DNA from: Cryptomeria japonica
Taxonomy: Eukaryota; Streptophyta; Pinopsida; Cupressales; Cupressaceae
Assembly (NCBI RefSeq): GCF_030272615.1
Contig: NC_081409.1
Span: 611,937,755 to 612,001,754, forward strand
DNA length: 64,000 bases
Direction of reading: 5' to 3'
Each line of letters opens with the position of its first letter. Positions within the stretch are counted from its first letter, which is position 1. The notes below the pieces were generated by a model that worked only from the letters and a program-made list of their open reading frames with translations, did not search any database and was not told the DNA's origin. Position numbers and translations under genes: made by a program. Shown piece by piece: positions 22,826 through 34,140 of this stretch.

Positions 22826-24146
22826 TGTCCATACTGAAAGCATCTCTGATGTCTTCTGCTTTGGCAATGGTGTTTTTCAGGTCCTCAATATAGTCGGCCA
22901 TTGTATTCCCCTCCCCTGTATTAGTGGTCTCCAGAATCAAGACTCTGTTGCAGAGTTTTTTATACTCATCCACAGCTTTCTTGTAACCATTAATGAGCCA
23001 CTCCATTGTTTCCATAAAACCATGCAAGCCCTCGGGAGGAGGACCATAAGGGGGAGCCGCTTTTCCAGGGGTGACCTGTTCTTCTTTGGGGATGTGGAGG
23101 GAAGAAATAGTGTCGGTAGCCTTGAGAGTCTCTTCCATGGTCTCCTTTTCCAGGCTGTGCTTGGCTTCAAGGGTCCTTGCTTGCTTGTCAGCTTTCGGTT
23201 CCTTGCCAGTCTCCTCTTTTTTCTTATGCTTTTTCCAAGTCTAGGTTTGGTTTTTTATTTTCTTCTTCAGCAACACTTTAGGGTTCTTCTTCTTAGAATA
23301 ATCTAAATCCTCCTCTTTCGAAGAGATGCTGATCAGGGGTTTGTTTTGAAGTTTTTTGCCCTTGGAAGATGAGGGTCTTGTTTTCCTCTTCTTACTACTT
23401 TCATACTCTGAATCATCAGAACTATCCTCTGTATCAGATGAAGAGTCATTATCGGATTCCTCCCCCTTTGAAAAGGCAAAATCAAACATTTCTTCCTTAG
23501 AGTCCACAGAGGGCTGCATCCGAGCAATATGGTTCACCTTTAAATGGTCATAAATAAGGACCGTTAGGCCTTGGTGCATTGCAGTGTCACCCAGAGGATT
23601 CTCTTTGTAGGCCTTAAGGGATGCATTCATCGAGCAAAGCAAGAAATAAGGGAAATTCACCTTATCATTGTGCCTAAAGTGATTCAACAGAACAAAGCGA
23701 TACCCATAAAGTTTCGTAAACCTACCATCTAGAGTAATATACCGCATTAAAACAAAGAGAATCTCCTGCTAGGGTTTGGCAAAAGCCCTAGGTGGGTAGT
23801 AGGGTTTTCTCAACTTTACCAATCATTTTTTCTCTTTCTCAGTTACTGGGTACCTTTCAATGGCTTCCCTGCTAACCTTCCTATCTCTGTAGAAGTTGCA
23901 ACCTTCCTTGGTGAGGCCCGTAGCTTGAGCAATTAAATCTTCATCGATTTCCACTGTTTAGTCGCCCATTTTTAACATGCCCTTCTTCTAGTTCTTGCAG
24001 AAAAGGATAGTTACCATACCATCTCGACTGTGGAGTCTCTCTATGAAGTTCGAGAGACAACCCTTCTACAAAATACCCCACACCTCTTCCTTCTGTTTCC
24101 ATTCTTTATAACTACTTGGTTCATATCGCCTCCTATTTCCACCCAT
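22826..24146 (-). pseudogene. LINE 1 third ORF (gag-like, unknown), 3'-truncated
   Basis: An ATG at 24146 opens MGGNRRRYEPSSYKEWKQKE. A single frame reaches the element A boundary with only in-frame stops, TAG except for one TAA (codons 27 and 53 among them) and no frameshift. In order: IDEDLIAQATGL near residue 65, a conserved block with FVLLNHFRHNDKVNFPYFLL and AMHQGLTVLIYDHLK, a Ser/Asp/Glu-rich acidic stretch with basic clusters (SSKKRKTRPSSSKGKK), and a C-terminal helical segment (LKNTIAKAEDIRDAFSMDMV). The homologous ORF in LINE 2 (50990-49265) is about 130 codons longer. Function is unknown; a nucleoprotein role is possible from the basic and acidic tracts. Confidence 0.75.
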
Positions 24147-24399
24147 GATGTCGCTACTCACAGCCAAATTTTGAAACTTGCAGAGCTGATTAAACAAAGA
24201 GCTTTTTGGAGCTATAACAATTACCCTGAAAGCATGAGAGTTAATGGCATTGATGTTATAATGAGTGATTTTCTCCTTATAAAAATAACTCGAAGTGCTC
24301 ACATCAGTACTTTTCATAATTACCCTATCCATCAAGAGTCTTTGGAGTACTTCTATATCGCTCATCACTAATGATTTGTCTGAAATCTTCGAGGAGTCC

Positions 24400-25320
24400 A
24401 CATTCACTCGTCCACGTGGTAGTTGCCTCACTTTTAACCGCCACATTGGCAGCCAGTTACCAGAGCCATTGGCCTCCTGGTAGATATGGGAGATATGGCA
24501 TTTTGTAAAGGTTCTAATAATGTCAATAGTAGAGGTGATTATGTTGTGAATCGACCGTGAAGGTTTTGAAGTCCCATTGAGGCACTTTATTATATTATTA
24601 GAGTCCCCTTCTATCCATAGATAGGGGCATTTCCATTTTTTGGCTAGGATGATGCCTTGAAGAGCTACCATTGCCTTAGCTTTATGGTTGGTTTGGGTTC
24701 CAATAGGGACAACAACCATTTCCTTGCAGATTCCTCTATGATCTCTAAGAATAGCTCCACAACCTGAAGGACCTGGGTTACCTTTGGCTACACCATCAAA
24801 ATTAACTTTGAACCAACCTTGGGGAGGGGTTTTCCAATTAGCTTCAAGCCTTTTATTGTAGTTAATATTAGGACCATCGGTAATCTTCATATTCCATGCC
24901 CTTAAGATATTAGACTCCAGGGAGTTATTTGAATAACAAGGACCCTCCATGATTCGTATATTTTCCTGGATAGCCCTTTCAATTTTCTGGAAAATAGTAT
25001 CTTGATTAAGGGAGACATCCCTGAAGATTCGGTTGTTTCTTTCTTTCCAAAGACCCCACAAGATGTGAGGAAGAGAGAGGTGCCACATACATCTCAAAAA
25101 AGAGTTAGTCCATTGAATATTCTAGGAGGAGAACAAATCTCTGATATTACTAGGAAAAACCCAAGCTATACTAAAGCTCTTGAGGAAACTTTTGCAAACA
25201 GAGGCTAAGAAGGAACAATGGAGGGCAAGGTGGTCCACAAACTCTTCCTCTTGAAGGCACAACACACACCTATTAGGGAGGGCAAAACCTTTGCGTTTGA
25301 GGTTGTCAAGGGTCAAGATC
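24400..25320 (-). pseudogene. LINE 1 ORF2 C-terminus: zinc-binding domain and RNase H
   Basis: 25316-25122 has the plant LINE zinc-binding pattern CVLCLQEEEFVDHLALHC. RNase H follows at about 24840-24430: KVNFDGVAKGNPGPSGCGAI with the first catalytic Asp, a helix where the expected Glu reads as Lys (NHKAKAMVALQG), then WIEGDSNNIIKCL with another Asp, and HIYQEANG. A one-base frameshift just after HIYQEANG throws the end of ORF2 into a frame that happens to stay open into the third ORF. Confidence 0.85.
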
Positions 25321-27640
25321 TTGTTTTGGAGGATGGTCCAGAAGAAAAAATTGATTTTGGGGGTGAGACCTTTAAACTAGGCTTTAGACCAATAAGGGTT
25401 AATAGGAGGGGGGGTTTGAGGACACAATACATAGAAGACATAGATAAAGTACCTTTGGGATCATGTTTCCAAATCAGGGAGTCCTCTTCATTAATCAACC
25501 ATACCGCAAACAGATGGATCTTAAGCTTAGAAAGGCTAGGGTGGATACTTTCAATGTTATGCCATTTGTTCCCATCCCAGTACTCAACCACTAAGGAGCC
25601 AAAATATCTTATACAGGAAGGAACATGGGGGGCCTATTCATGGAAGTCCATTAAAGGTTTATCAAAAAGCTAGGGATCCTCCCAGAATTTAACTTTCCTA
25701 CCATTTCCAGGTTTCCATATCACTACTTTAGCAATACCTTCTTTACATTTAGAAGCATGATTCCAAATGTAGGATCCATTTATGCTGAGATCCAAATTAA
25801 TAAAAGAGGAGAGAGAAGACAAAAGAGAGTACTTACTTTGCCAAATTTTGCACCATTCAGAATCGGAATGAAACATTCTCCAAACTTGTTTGGACTGGAG
25901 AGCTTCATTTAAAGTACGAATCCTCCTGAGGCCCAGACCTCCTTTGCTTTTTAGCCTACAGACCTAGTCCCAGGCCACCAAGGACATTCTTTTCTTATCC
26001 TCAACCCCAGACCATAGGAATATTATTTGGATTTTCTTGATTGCTTCAGCATACTTGACTGGAATTCTGAAAAGACTAAGAGCATAAATAGGAATACTTT
26101 GAAGAGTAGCCTTAAGGAGTTGGGGCTTGCCAGCTTGACTTAAGAGGGACCCTTTCCAACTGGTAAGTTTTTTATGAAATTTGTCAACTAGAGAACTCCA
26201 GAAGGAATCAGGAGGGGTAATCCCCATGGGGAGACCAAGGTAGGTAGCAGAAAGGTCAACAATCCTACACTCTAGAATTATACTGATCCTCTGTTGTCTT
26301 CTCTCTTGAGTATTAATGAAAAAGACTTCACTTTTAGCCCAGTTGATAAGCTGACCTGTAGCAGAGGCAAATTTACACAAGGTGCTCTTCAAAACTTTAG
26401 CTTTTGAAATACTTGAATCCCCCATAATAATAGTGTCATCAACAAACTGCTAGTAGGAACAGATAAGGTCAGGAGAGGAAGGTTGGAGACCCTTAAAGGA
26501 GCCTTGCAACACCATATTTTCCATGGTCCGACCAAAGCATTCTGCCATAATTATGAAAAGGATGGGGGAGATAGGATCTCCTTTCCTAAGACATCTTGAA
26601 GCCTGGAAAAAAGTAGAAGGGGAACCATTGACAAGAACAACAAAAGAAGCAGAGGTGGTTAGTTGGGAGAAAAGATCAACAACTCTAGAGGAAAACCCAA
26701 AAGAAGTGAGGACTTTCTGAAGAAGAGACCAGTCAACCCTGTCATAGGCTTTGGAGAGGTCAAGCTTAAGGATGAGACCCTACTTCTTTGCTCTAACAAG
26801 AGAGTGAATTTTCTCATGAACCGTAATAATGGAATCAAGGATTTGTCTTCCAAGAACAAACCCATTTTGCTAGTGTTTAATTAAGGCAGGAAGGATAGAC
26901 AAAATTATAGTAGGAAGGACCTTGGAGATAATCTTGTAAAAGGAATTGCAGAGGCTAATAGGTCTGAATTTGTCCAAAGAGTCAGCACCTTGAGTCTTGG
27001 GGGTAAGAGAAATAAAAGTACCATTGATTTCTTTCAAGAGTTTTCTAGCCCCAAAAAATTCCTTTGCCCCATTGGCTACATCAGTACCAATAATCTCCCA
27101 AAAATCTTGACAAAAGAACATTGGGAAGCCATCTAGACTAGGTGCTTTGTTGCCATCAAAGGAGAAAACAACATTTTTAATTTCTAAGTTAGAGGGAATG
27201 GAGGAGAGGGAGGCATTATTTTGTGCATCAATGAGACAAGGAATGTTCTGAAGAAAAGAGGATTGGGCTTCAGCATCCAGACTGTGATCCCTCTTTAAAA
27301 GGTCTGAGAAATAACTCTTAGCTTCATTCCTTATTTCATCCTCCTTGACCAGCTCCCCACTTTCCACAACTAGCTTGTTCATCCTATTAACTGCTTTATG
27401 CTTGATAGTCGACATATGGAAGAATCTTGTATTCCTGTCTCCTTCCTTGAGCCAAATGCATCTCGATCTCTGCTTCTAGAACGTTTCCTCTTTGGCAATA
27501 ATATCATGGTATTTTTTGAGAATCTCATTTTCATCAGCAATAGACACAGTACTGAAACCATCTTTTTGGATCTAATCCTGTATTTCTTGAAGGTTTTTCC
27601 TGAATTTTACTCTTAGCCTCAAATATATTTCCAAAACTAG
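25321..27640 (-). pseudogene. LINE 1 reverse transcriptase
   Basis: 27415-26870 shows the RT N-terminal motifs of plant L1 elements (GNKAPSLDGFPMFFCQDFW, INGTFISLTPKTQG, FRPISLCNSFYKIISKVL). The catalytic box lies near 26440 as FVDDTIIMGD, followed by FASATGQLINWAKSEV and LGLPMGI at 26425-25964. Further RT-distal segments run to 25320. Several stops and frameshifts split the frame. Confidence 0.85.
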
Positions 27641-28010
27641 TTTTGTTCTAGAGTCGAATGTTGTCCTTCACACTTTTGAGCTTCTTAACAACTTTAAACA
27701 TAGTCATTCCCTCAACTTGAATACTCCACCATTTCTGAATATTTCTTTTGATTTTGGGGTGGAGGGTCCACATTTTTTCAAATCTGAAGGGAAATTTTCT
27801 CCTTCTGTTAATCAAGTTAGCAATGAAGGTGATAGGGAAATGATCGGATCCAACCCGAATGTGGGCCGACAAAGAATAGAAGTACTGACTATACCGGTCA
27901 TCAGAAATGAGAGTCCTATCAAGACGCACTTGGATAAGGTCATTACCAATTTGTCTGTTAGTCCAAGTGTAATTGCAACCCTGTAGCTCCAAGTCATTAA
28001 GGGACCCTGT
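27641..28010 (-). pseudogene. LINE 1 endonuclease, C-terminal part only
   Basis: 27992-27648 contains the end of an APE-type endonuclease: LQGCNYTWTNRQIG, IQVRLDRTLIS and the catalytic VGSDHFPITF motif. The N-terminal part is missing because of 5' truncation. The join to element C integrase is at about 28010. Confidence 0.85.
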
Positions 28011-28311
28011 TCTTCCAAATGTTGTTTAACCTAAATATGCAAGGTTTCTATGTGATCTGCAAAATCCTCTGCTTCTGAACTTCTTCCATCATCAATGCTA
28101 ATATTCCTTAATTCTGATATACCTCTAGGATGTACTCCGATAACTAACTCAAAAGGTTTTTTTCTGGTACTTCTATTCATTGAATTTTTGTAGGCAAACT
28201 CTTCTTTTGCAAGGATTAAATCCCAACTTTTAGTTTTATCTCCCACTAAACATATCAACAAATTTCCCAAACTTTGGTTAACAACTTATGTTTGCCCATC
28301 AGTTTGTGGAT
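28011..28311 (-). pseudogene. Element C integrase, C-terminal core fragment
   Basis: The minus strand starts inside the third catalytic motif region (HPQTDGQT) and continues KSWDLILAKEEFAYKNSMNR and KKPFELVIGVHPRGISEL, the typical gypsy integrase end. The stretch between FVVV at 31690 and HPQTDG, about 110 codons in this family, is missing. Confidence 0.8.
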
Positions 28312-28725
28312 GACTGCAAGCAAGAAAGGGCGAGCGGGGGGAGGAAGTGGGGGGACGATAGGGAGGGGAGGGAGCGGGTGGAGCTCCGCTCCCCGCCTCC
28401 AATCCCCAAACCCACAGCTCGAGCAATAAAAAAAACACCCAGTTCGGTGAACAATGAAACGCTCAGTCCGAACTAAATAACGCACAGTTCAATAAAAAAA
28501 ACATATATATTTTCTTTTAACATAGTTCGGATTAAAAACAACAATAGACCCACTCAAAAAAAATTGAAATAACAATTTCGGTTTGAAAGAGAACCGATTC
28601 CAATGAAATAACAATTTCGGTTTGATATGGAAATGATGTTTTCTTGATGGTTTGCTCATCCTTAACATATGCCCAAGGGTTTCAAACGCCCAAAACCAAA
28701 GAGGAATTAACAATACCTCAAAAAC
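28312..28725. repeat. 414-bp direct repeat, left copy (N3)
   Basis: It matches 30120-30533 at a constant offset of 1,808 bp, from gactgcaagcaagaaaggg to caatacctcaaaaac. Fewer than about a dozen differences were noticed, mostly C/T or G/A. It includes a G-rich block and several copies of 'caatttcggtttga'. Confidence 0.9.
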
Positions 28726-29979
28726 TAAACTCAAACGAACTCAAACCAAAGAATAGACATGGTCAGACGAACGGAGTTCAAGAAGGAGAACAATCATCGG
28801 GTCAAACACGACTCAAGGATGAACACTTACTGACGGTACTCTAACTAGAGACCTGACAAACTAAGGTCAACCATGAATCATCATTCGACTCACACACAAG
28901 GAGGATATGATCTACTATGACAACAGCACAATACAACAGTCAACTCAGAATAGATGACTGAAACAGGTACCCCGAGTCAAGCCATATGACAGGGTCCTAC
29001 TAAACAAAGAAAAACATGCCATTTCATAATTAAAGGCGAATACAGAAATTAAACTCGCAAGGCAATAATCAGAAAAGACAATATTTCCTCAAATTGATTT
29101 AATCATTAAAAGTCGATCAAGTTTTCTACAAGATCTAAATCCGATTACAGTTATCTACATCTTCTAGGATGGGTTGTTCTTGGTTTTCTAACTCCTAAGG
29201 TTCAAGCATCGAATAGGCAAATTAAGCCATAATGAGTTTTTAACCAAATCATATTAACAATTCTCAGACAACCATTAATCAACTAAAATAAGATATTTAA
29301 TCTCCGATCAAAACGTCATAGACATACTGGTCTAAAATCAATCTCTACAGATTCATAATTTCAATTCCAGGTACATTATACGGATTACGGAAATAAAAAT
29401 GTAGAAAGAGAATCTAAATGGAGATAATCATTTCCAAAGCATATCGTTAAAATTCAAACACCCAACGATAAATATTTCACTTACTTTTCAATTACTCAAA
29501 TGATATGTTCTACAATAGCATTTAACATCATCAATAGTAATTCCATCGTATTACAACGATTTCCCAATAACGTATTATTCTCTATTTTGTTTGTTAAACA
29601 ACACTACCTTAATTAGCCAAACGCTCTAATCAGCTAGAAGGTAAGATCTAGATTTATTAATCCCAGATCAATCAGAATCTAAACAACAATATTCAATTGC
29701 AAAATTACAGTCTTAGAACTTAATTAAGAAGAGGGCATAAGTCACGAAATGAAGATTGAATAATTAACCCACCTATAAATTCCATTATATAATTAATCAA
29801 TATCCAATCAACTTTTATCATGATACTGCCACCCTAATTCTAATTAAGAAACTAATTAAATCTTATCATTAAAATAATATTACAAATATTATATGCCATT
29901 TTTTTTTGAATGAAAAAAAATACATAAAAAAAAACATTTTATAAATTTTGTTTTAAACAAAAACACATTTTAAAAATTA

Positions 29980-30119
29980 GGGCGAGGGCGGGTCGTGCCC
30001 TAACCCTCGCCGCAGGGTAAGCTTGCGCAGGCGGCGCCCATGGTGGTGCCCGCAGGTGCCGCGGCGCCCTGCGGCCACCGCAGCCCCTGCGGCCACCGCC
30101 GTGAGCTGCAGGCGAAGCG
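29980..30119. repeat. G+C-rich short-repeat island (N3)
   Basis: About 140 bp of strongly G+C-rich DNA in an AT-rich LTR, with tandem 'ctgcggccaccgc' units and 'gcggcgcc' palindromes, adjoining the right copy of the 414-bp repeat. Long open frames through it on both strands are composition artefacts. Confidence 0.8.
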
Positions 30120-30533
30120 GACTGCAAGCAAGAAAGGGCAAGCGGGGGGAGGAAGTGGGGGGACGATAGGGAGGGGAGGGAGTGGGTGGAGCTCCGATCC
30201 CCGCCTCCAATCCCCAAACCCACAGCTCGAGCAATAAAAAAAATGCCCAGTTCGGTGAACAATGAAACGCTCAGTCTGAACTAAATAACGCATAGTTCAA
30301 TAAAAAAAACATATATATTTTCTTTTAACACAGTTCGGATTAAAAACAACAATAGACCCACTCAAAAAAAATTGAAATAACAATTTCGGTTTGAAAGAGA
30401 ACCGATTCCAATGAAATAACAATTTCGGTTTGATATGGAAATGATGTTTTCTTGATGGTTTGCTCATCCTTAACATATGCCCAAGGGTTTCAAATGCCCA
30501 AAACCAAAGAGGAATTAACAATACCTCAAAAAC
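30120..30533. repeat. 414-bp direct repeat, right copy (N3)
   Basis: Partner of 28312-28725. It is flanked on the left by the G+C-rich island, which the left copy lacks because it is cut at the integrase boundary. Confidence 0.9.
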
Positions 30534-31447
30534 ACTTCCAGCCAAACTGGTTAATTTCCTAAATCAATTCATAAGCATGGCATTCGATGGAGAATCAAAA
30601 ATCAAGATAAAACCCCCATTTCCATTTCAAACAAAACTAAAATTGAGAGTTGGATCCTACCTTAACACGCAATCCTCGAATAGCTGAAGGAGAGCCCACC
30701 TCCCAGATCCAGCAAAACTGCCTCCTCTCCAAAAACCCCCAAATTTCCTTCCAAAAAATTCTCTCCAACCAAAGATTTTCCAAATTAGTCCATCCTCCCA
30801 ATTTTCCCCAAATTTGGGTTATATGGAAGAGTTGACCCGAAAATTCCCTTTTTGGAATTAAAATCCTTATTTACAAAAATAACTCTCCAAAATAATTCCT
30901 TTTTAACTATTAGCAACAATTAACTTGCTTTTCAATTCACAAAACGATTTTCTCATTTAATCAAATTTAACCTTTCTAATATAATAATCCAACAGAATAC
31001 TATCAATCTATCGCGATAAAATACAAAGCTTTCCTTTTCAACAGCATATTCAAAATGCATTTAATATTCAAAATCAGTTATTAAATCGAATTCACTCCCA
31101 ATATAAAATAAGCAATTCATATCAACGAAAATCACATAACGAATTCTCGATTAATTTAATCCATTAATCTTCAATGCACAAATGCATATTTAATCAAGAT
31201 AATTACTAAGGACTAATTAATCAAATTAACCAAACACACCAAGCACGCAAATCGAGAAAGCCAACCAAACAGATGACTCGCAAACCCAAACAAGAAGGGG
31301 ATACCGACGACGTCTGGCGATGCTCACTTGAGCACGACTAAGGTCGACTAGGGTCTTACGACCACCTAATCCAACTCTAAGGATTAACAAGGGTACACTC
31401 AAACCTGCAATTCCAGGTGAAGACGAACCTCGCACTCTTGCAGCATT

Positions 31448-31497
31448 GTACCTGAAATCTCCTGCAACCAAGAGTCATACATGCATACATATATAAA
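31448..31497 (-). promoter_or_regulatory. Candidate LTR promoter block in N3
   Basis: The minus strand has a TATA tract (31486-31497) followed about 20 bp later by GCAGGAGATTTCAGGTAC (31448-31465), matching GCAGGACATTGCAGGTAC in the F LTRs at a similar distance from TATA. Conservation between separate families suggests a functional LTR element, possibly around the transcription start or a splice acceptor. Confidence 0.45.
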
Positions 31498-31684
31498 ATT
31501 TAATGAAAGCGTTAGCTCGATGTTAATACCATGATATAGGTACACTGACAACTAGCATACAACTAGTGAGAAAACCACATCAATAGCTATGCGTAAAATC
31601 AACATCTGACTTATAACATAATATTATGATAAAGTAATCAAGATTAAACCAGGGTTAGAGATCGATTACGGTAGGGGTACTACA

Positions 31685-31998
31685 ACTACCACAAATATAA
31701 AATCATTCCCTCTCGGTGTCTTAGGCAATCCAAGTACAAAATCCATGCTTATATCCTCCCAAAGTCTTATCGGTATTGTTAAAGGTTTATACAATCCCCT
31801 ATTCTGACTACTACCTTTCACAACTTGACAAACTCTACAATTCTACACATATCTCTTAACATCCTTATGAATCTGGGGCCAAAAGTACTGCTCACTTACC
31901 AATGCAAGTATTTTGTCAATGCCAAAATGTCTAGCTAAACCTCCACTATGTTTCTCCTTTATCAGGTTCTCTCTCATGGAACACTTAGGTATGCACAA
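31685..31998 (-). pseudogene. Element C integrase, N-terminal part
   Basis: The minus strand shows the zinc-binding HHCC region (KHSGGLARHFGIDKILALV and later [12 protein letters not shown]). The core start follows ([20 protein letters not shown]) with the first catalytic Asp, running into the N3 boundary. Confidence 0.85.
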
Positions 31999-33215
31999 CT
32001 AAACTCCCTTGAATAACATCCCATCTTGAATGAAGTAATCCAACCATCTACTTCTATCTACCACAACCGGTTCTCTACATGCTTTCCAAGGTTCTGCAAA
32101 ATTTGGGTCTTCATCATAAAAGGTCTTCAAATCTTCAAAGCCGAATATTGTCACTCTCATCTCTGTCAGCAAATTCCTTCTCCTACTCAATGCATCAACA
32201 ACTTTGTTAGATTGTCCACTTCTATGTTTCAACACAAAGGTGTAACTCTGCAAGAATTCTACCCATCTCACATGTCTTTGATTCAACTTACTCTCACAGT
32301 TAAAATACTGTAAAGCTTGATGATCTATATATAACATAAACTCCTTAGGAAACAAGTAATGTCTCCATTTCTTCAAGGCTTGAACTATGGCATAAAATTC
32401 CTGATCATACACTGAATATCTCTTCAGGGCATCATTCATTTTTTTACTGAAATAGGCTACTGCTCTCCCTTCTTGACTCAAGACTGCTACTATTGTTGTT
32501 CCACTTGCATCACAATCCACTTGAAATAATTTATTGAAATTCAGTAAAGCCAACATAAGATTCTTAGTCAATTTTTGCTTCAACAGTTCAAAAATTTTGT
32601 TTGCTCCGGTGGTCCACTTGAATTCCTTCTGATCTCCTCTCATGGTCTCAGTCATAGGGTTACAAACTGAACTGAAATTCCTGATAAACTTCTGGTAAAA
32701 AATATCCAATCCATGAAATTATCTTACAACTCCAATGCTTTCTGGTGTAGGCCACTCAACAATGTTTTCACTTTCTCAAGGTCCATCTTCAAACCATCCT
32801 TAAATATCACAAAGCCCAAATAGACTAACTCATCCTTCATGAAAGTACACTTCTTGATATTAATCAGAAACTTTTCTTCTCTCAACCTCTACAAAACTTA
32901 TCTTAACTGCAACAAATGCTCCTCTTATGTCTTACTGAAAATCAGAATGTCATCCAAATACACAATAACAATCTTACCCAAGAATTTCTTTAATACCTCA
33001 TTCATCAGCCTCATGAAAGTACTCGGTGCATTAGTCAATCCAAAAGGCATCACCAACCATTCATATAGTCCTTCATTTGTCTTAAATGTTGTCTTCCACT
33101 CATCACCTTATCTGATCCTTATCTAATGATATCCACTCTTCAAATATATCTTCGTAAAGTATTTTTCTCCACTCAAACAGTCCATTAAGTCATCCATCCT
33201 AAGAAAAGGAAACCA
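31999..33215 (-). pseudogene. Element C RT core and RNase H
   Basis: RT box [15 protein letters not shown] lies near 32950. 32709-31999 holds the connection and RNase H domains: FQVDCDASGTTIVAVLSQEG, VAYFSKKMNDALKRYSVYDQ, MLYIDHQALQYF, and the tail FVLKHRSGQSNKVVDALSRR that is diagnostic of gypsy RNase H. Stops separate the RT from the long 236-residue open segment. Confidence 0.9.
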
Positions 33216-33551
33216 GTATTATATTGTGATCTTGTTTATTGCTCTTGAATCAGTACACATCCTCCATTCTCCAATCTTCTTAGGTGCTAATACCACTAGT
33301 ACTGCACAAGGGATCAGACTCTCCCTGATCAAATCTTTCTTCAACAACTCCTGCACTTGTCTATTCAGTTCTTCATTCTTTGTTGGTGTCAACCGGTGTG
33401 CAGATTTGTTAGGCAAACTAGCTCCGGGAACTAAGTCCATGCAATGACTAATACTTCTAACAGGTGGGAATCTATCAAGTACATTATCTGAAAGGATATC
33501 CTTATATTCTATTAGAAAATATCTTATTTCTTCTTTGTGTTCTCCTTCCAA
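33216..33551 (-). pseudogene. Element C RT N-terminus
   Basis: Contains FPPVRSISHCMDLVPGASLP, LLKKDLIRESLIPCAVLVVL and EWRMCTDSRAINKITI, the conserved entry to gypsy RT. It is in order with the protease (upstream) and RT core (downstream). Confidence 0.9.
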
Positions 33552-33608
33552 TTCTGGTCTCTCACTCTCCTTAGGAATTAAGGCAAAATATACATTCTCA
33601 TGGCTCAG

Positions 33609-34140
33609 TCAATCCATGAATTTCCTTCCATGTACTAAACAGATTCTGGCATTCGTACAAACTTCATTCTTCAAAGGTTCCTCCAAAGGTAACAAGGATT
33701 GCTTCATCCCATTTGCCACAATAGTGTATGTATTATTTTTTCTATCATGTATTGTCTGTCTATCAAATATCCAAGGTCTACCCAACAAAAGATGACAAAT
33801 ATCCATAGGCATAATATCACACAAAACTTCATCATGATAATTCGCAATTTTTAATTTCACCAAACATTGTTTACTTACTAGAAACTTATGTTCATCCTGA
33901 ATCCATGCTATCTGGTAAGGCTTAGGGTGTTTCAATATCTCCAATGTTAACTTATTCACCATCTCTTCTAAAACAAGGTTATCTAAACTACCACTATAAA
34001 TAACAACTTTACAACACTTACTGGATACCTTACATCTAGTCTTGTATAGATTCTTCCTTTGTAAGGTCTCTTCATCTCCTCTGGTATGACAAAAAGGTCT
34101 CCTCATCATCAATAGTTCTCCATCTTCCGATTTATTTTAT
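33609..34140 (-). pseudogene. Element C protease
   Basis: The aspartic protease motif reads VVIYSGSLDNLVLEEMV near 33990: the catalytic Asp is replaced by Tyr (codon at 33996-33998). The post-protease segment LCDIMPMDICHLLLGRPW is intact. The protease would cleave the gag-pol polyprotein but could not do so with this residue lost. Confidence 0.85.

Larger units (their letters stand above)
22826..28010 (-). mobile_element. LINE 1: L1-type non-LTR retrotransposon, 5'-truncated
   Basis: On the minus strand the order is end of endonuclease, RT, RT-associated zinc-binding domain, RNase H, then a third ORF. The 5' end is cut at about 28010, where integrase of element C begins, as expected from incomplete target-primed reverse transcription. 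The 3' end is cut by element A at 22826. ORF1 is absent. Its layout matches LINE 2 domain by domain. Confidence 0.85.
28312..31684 (-). mobile_element. N3: LTR-type insertion with internal duplication
   Basis: The right end, read on the minus strand, starts TGTAGTACCCCTACC, the same LTR start as N2 and F. The left end lacks the expected GGGCAT..ACA terminus and there is no target duplication, so it is truncated. No gag or pol is visible. It contains a 414-bp direct duplication, a very G+C-rich island and an AT-rich remainder. I read it as a damaged solo LTR or two overlapping LTR pieces in the integrase of element C. Confidence 0.65.

Noticed and set aside
22800-23306. 168-codon plus-strand ORF
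   Set aside because: It is the antisense shadow of the LINE 1 third ORF and crosses the element A boundary.
25002-25673. Plus-strand ORFs within LINE 1
   Set aside because: Antisense to the zinc-binding and RNase H region, where the minus-strand reading shows the family motifs.
29939-30293. Overlapping Ala/Pro/Arg-rich ORFs on both strands
   Set aside because: They are produced by the G+C-rich repeat island; open frames on both strands with low-complexity composition are artefacts.
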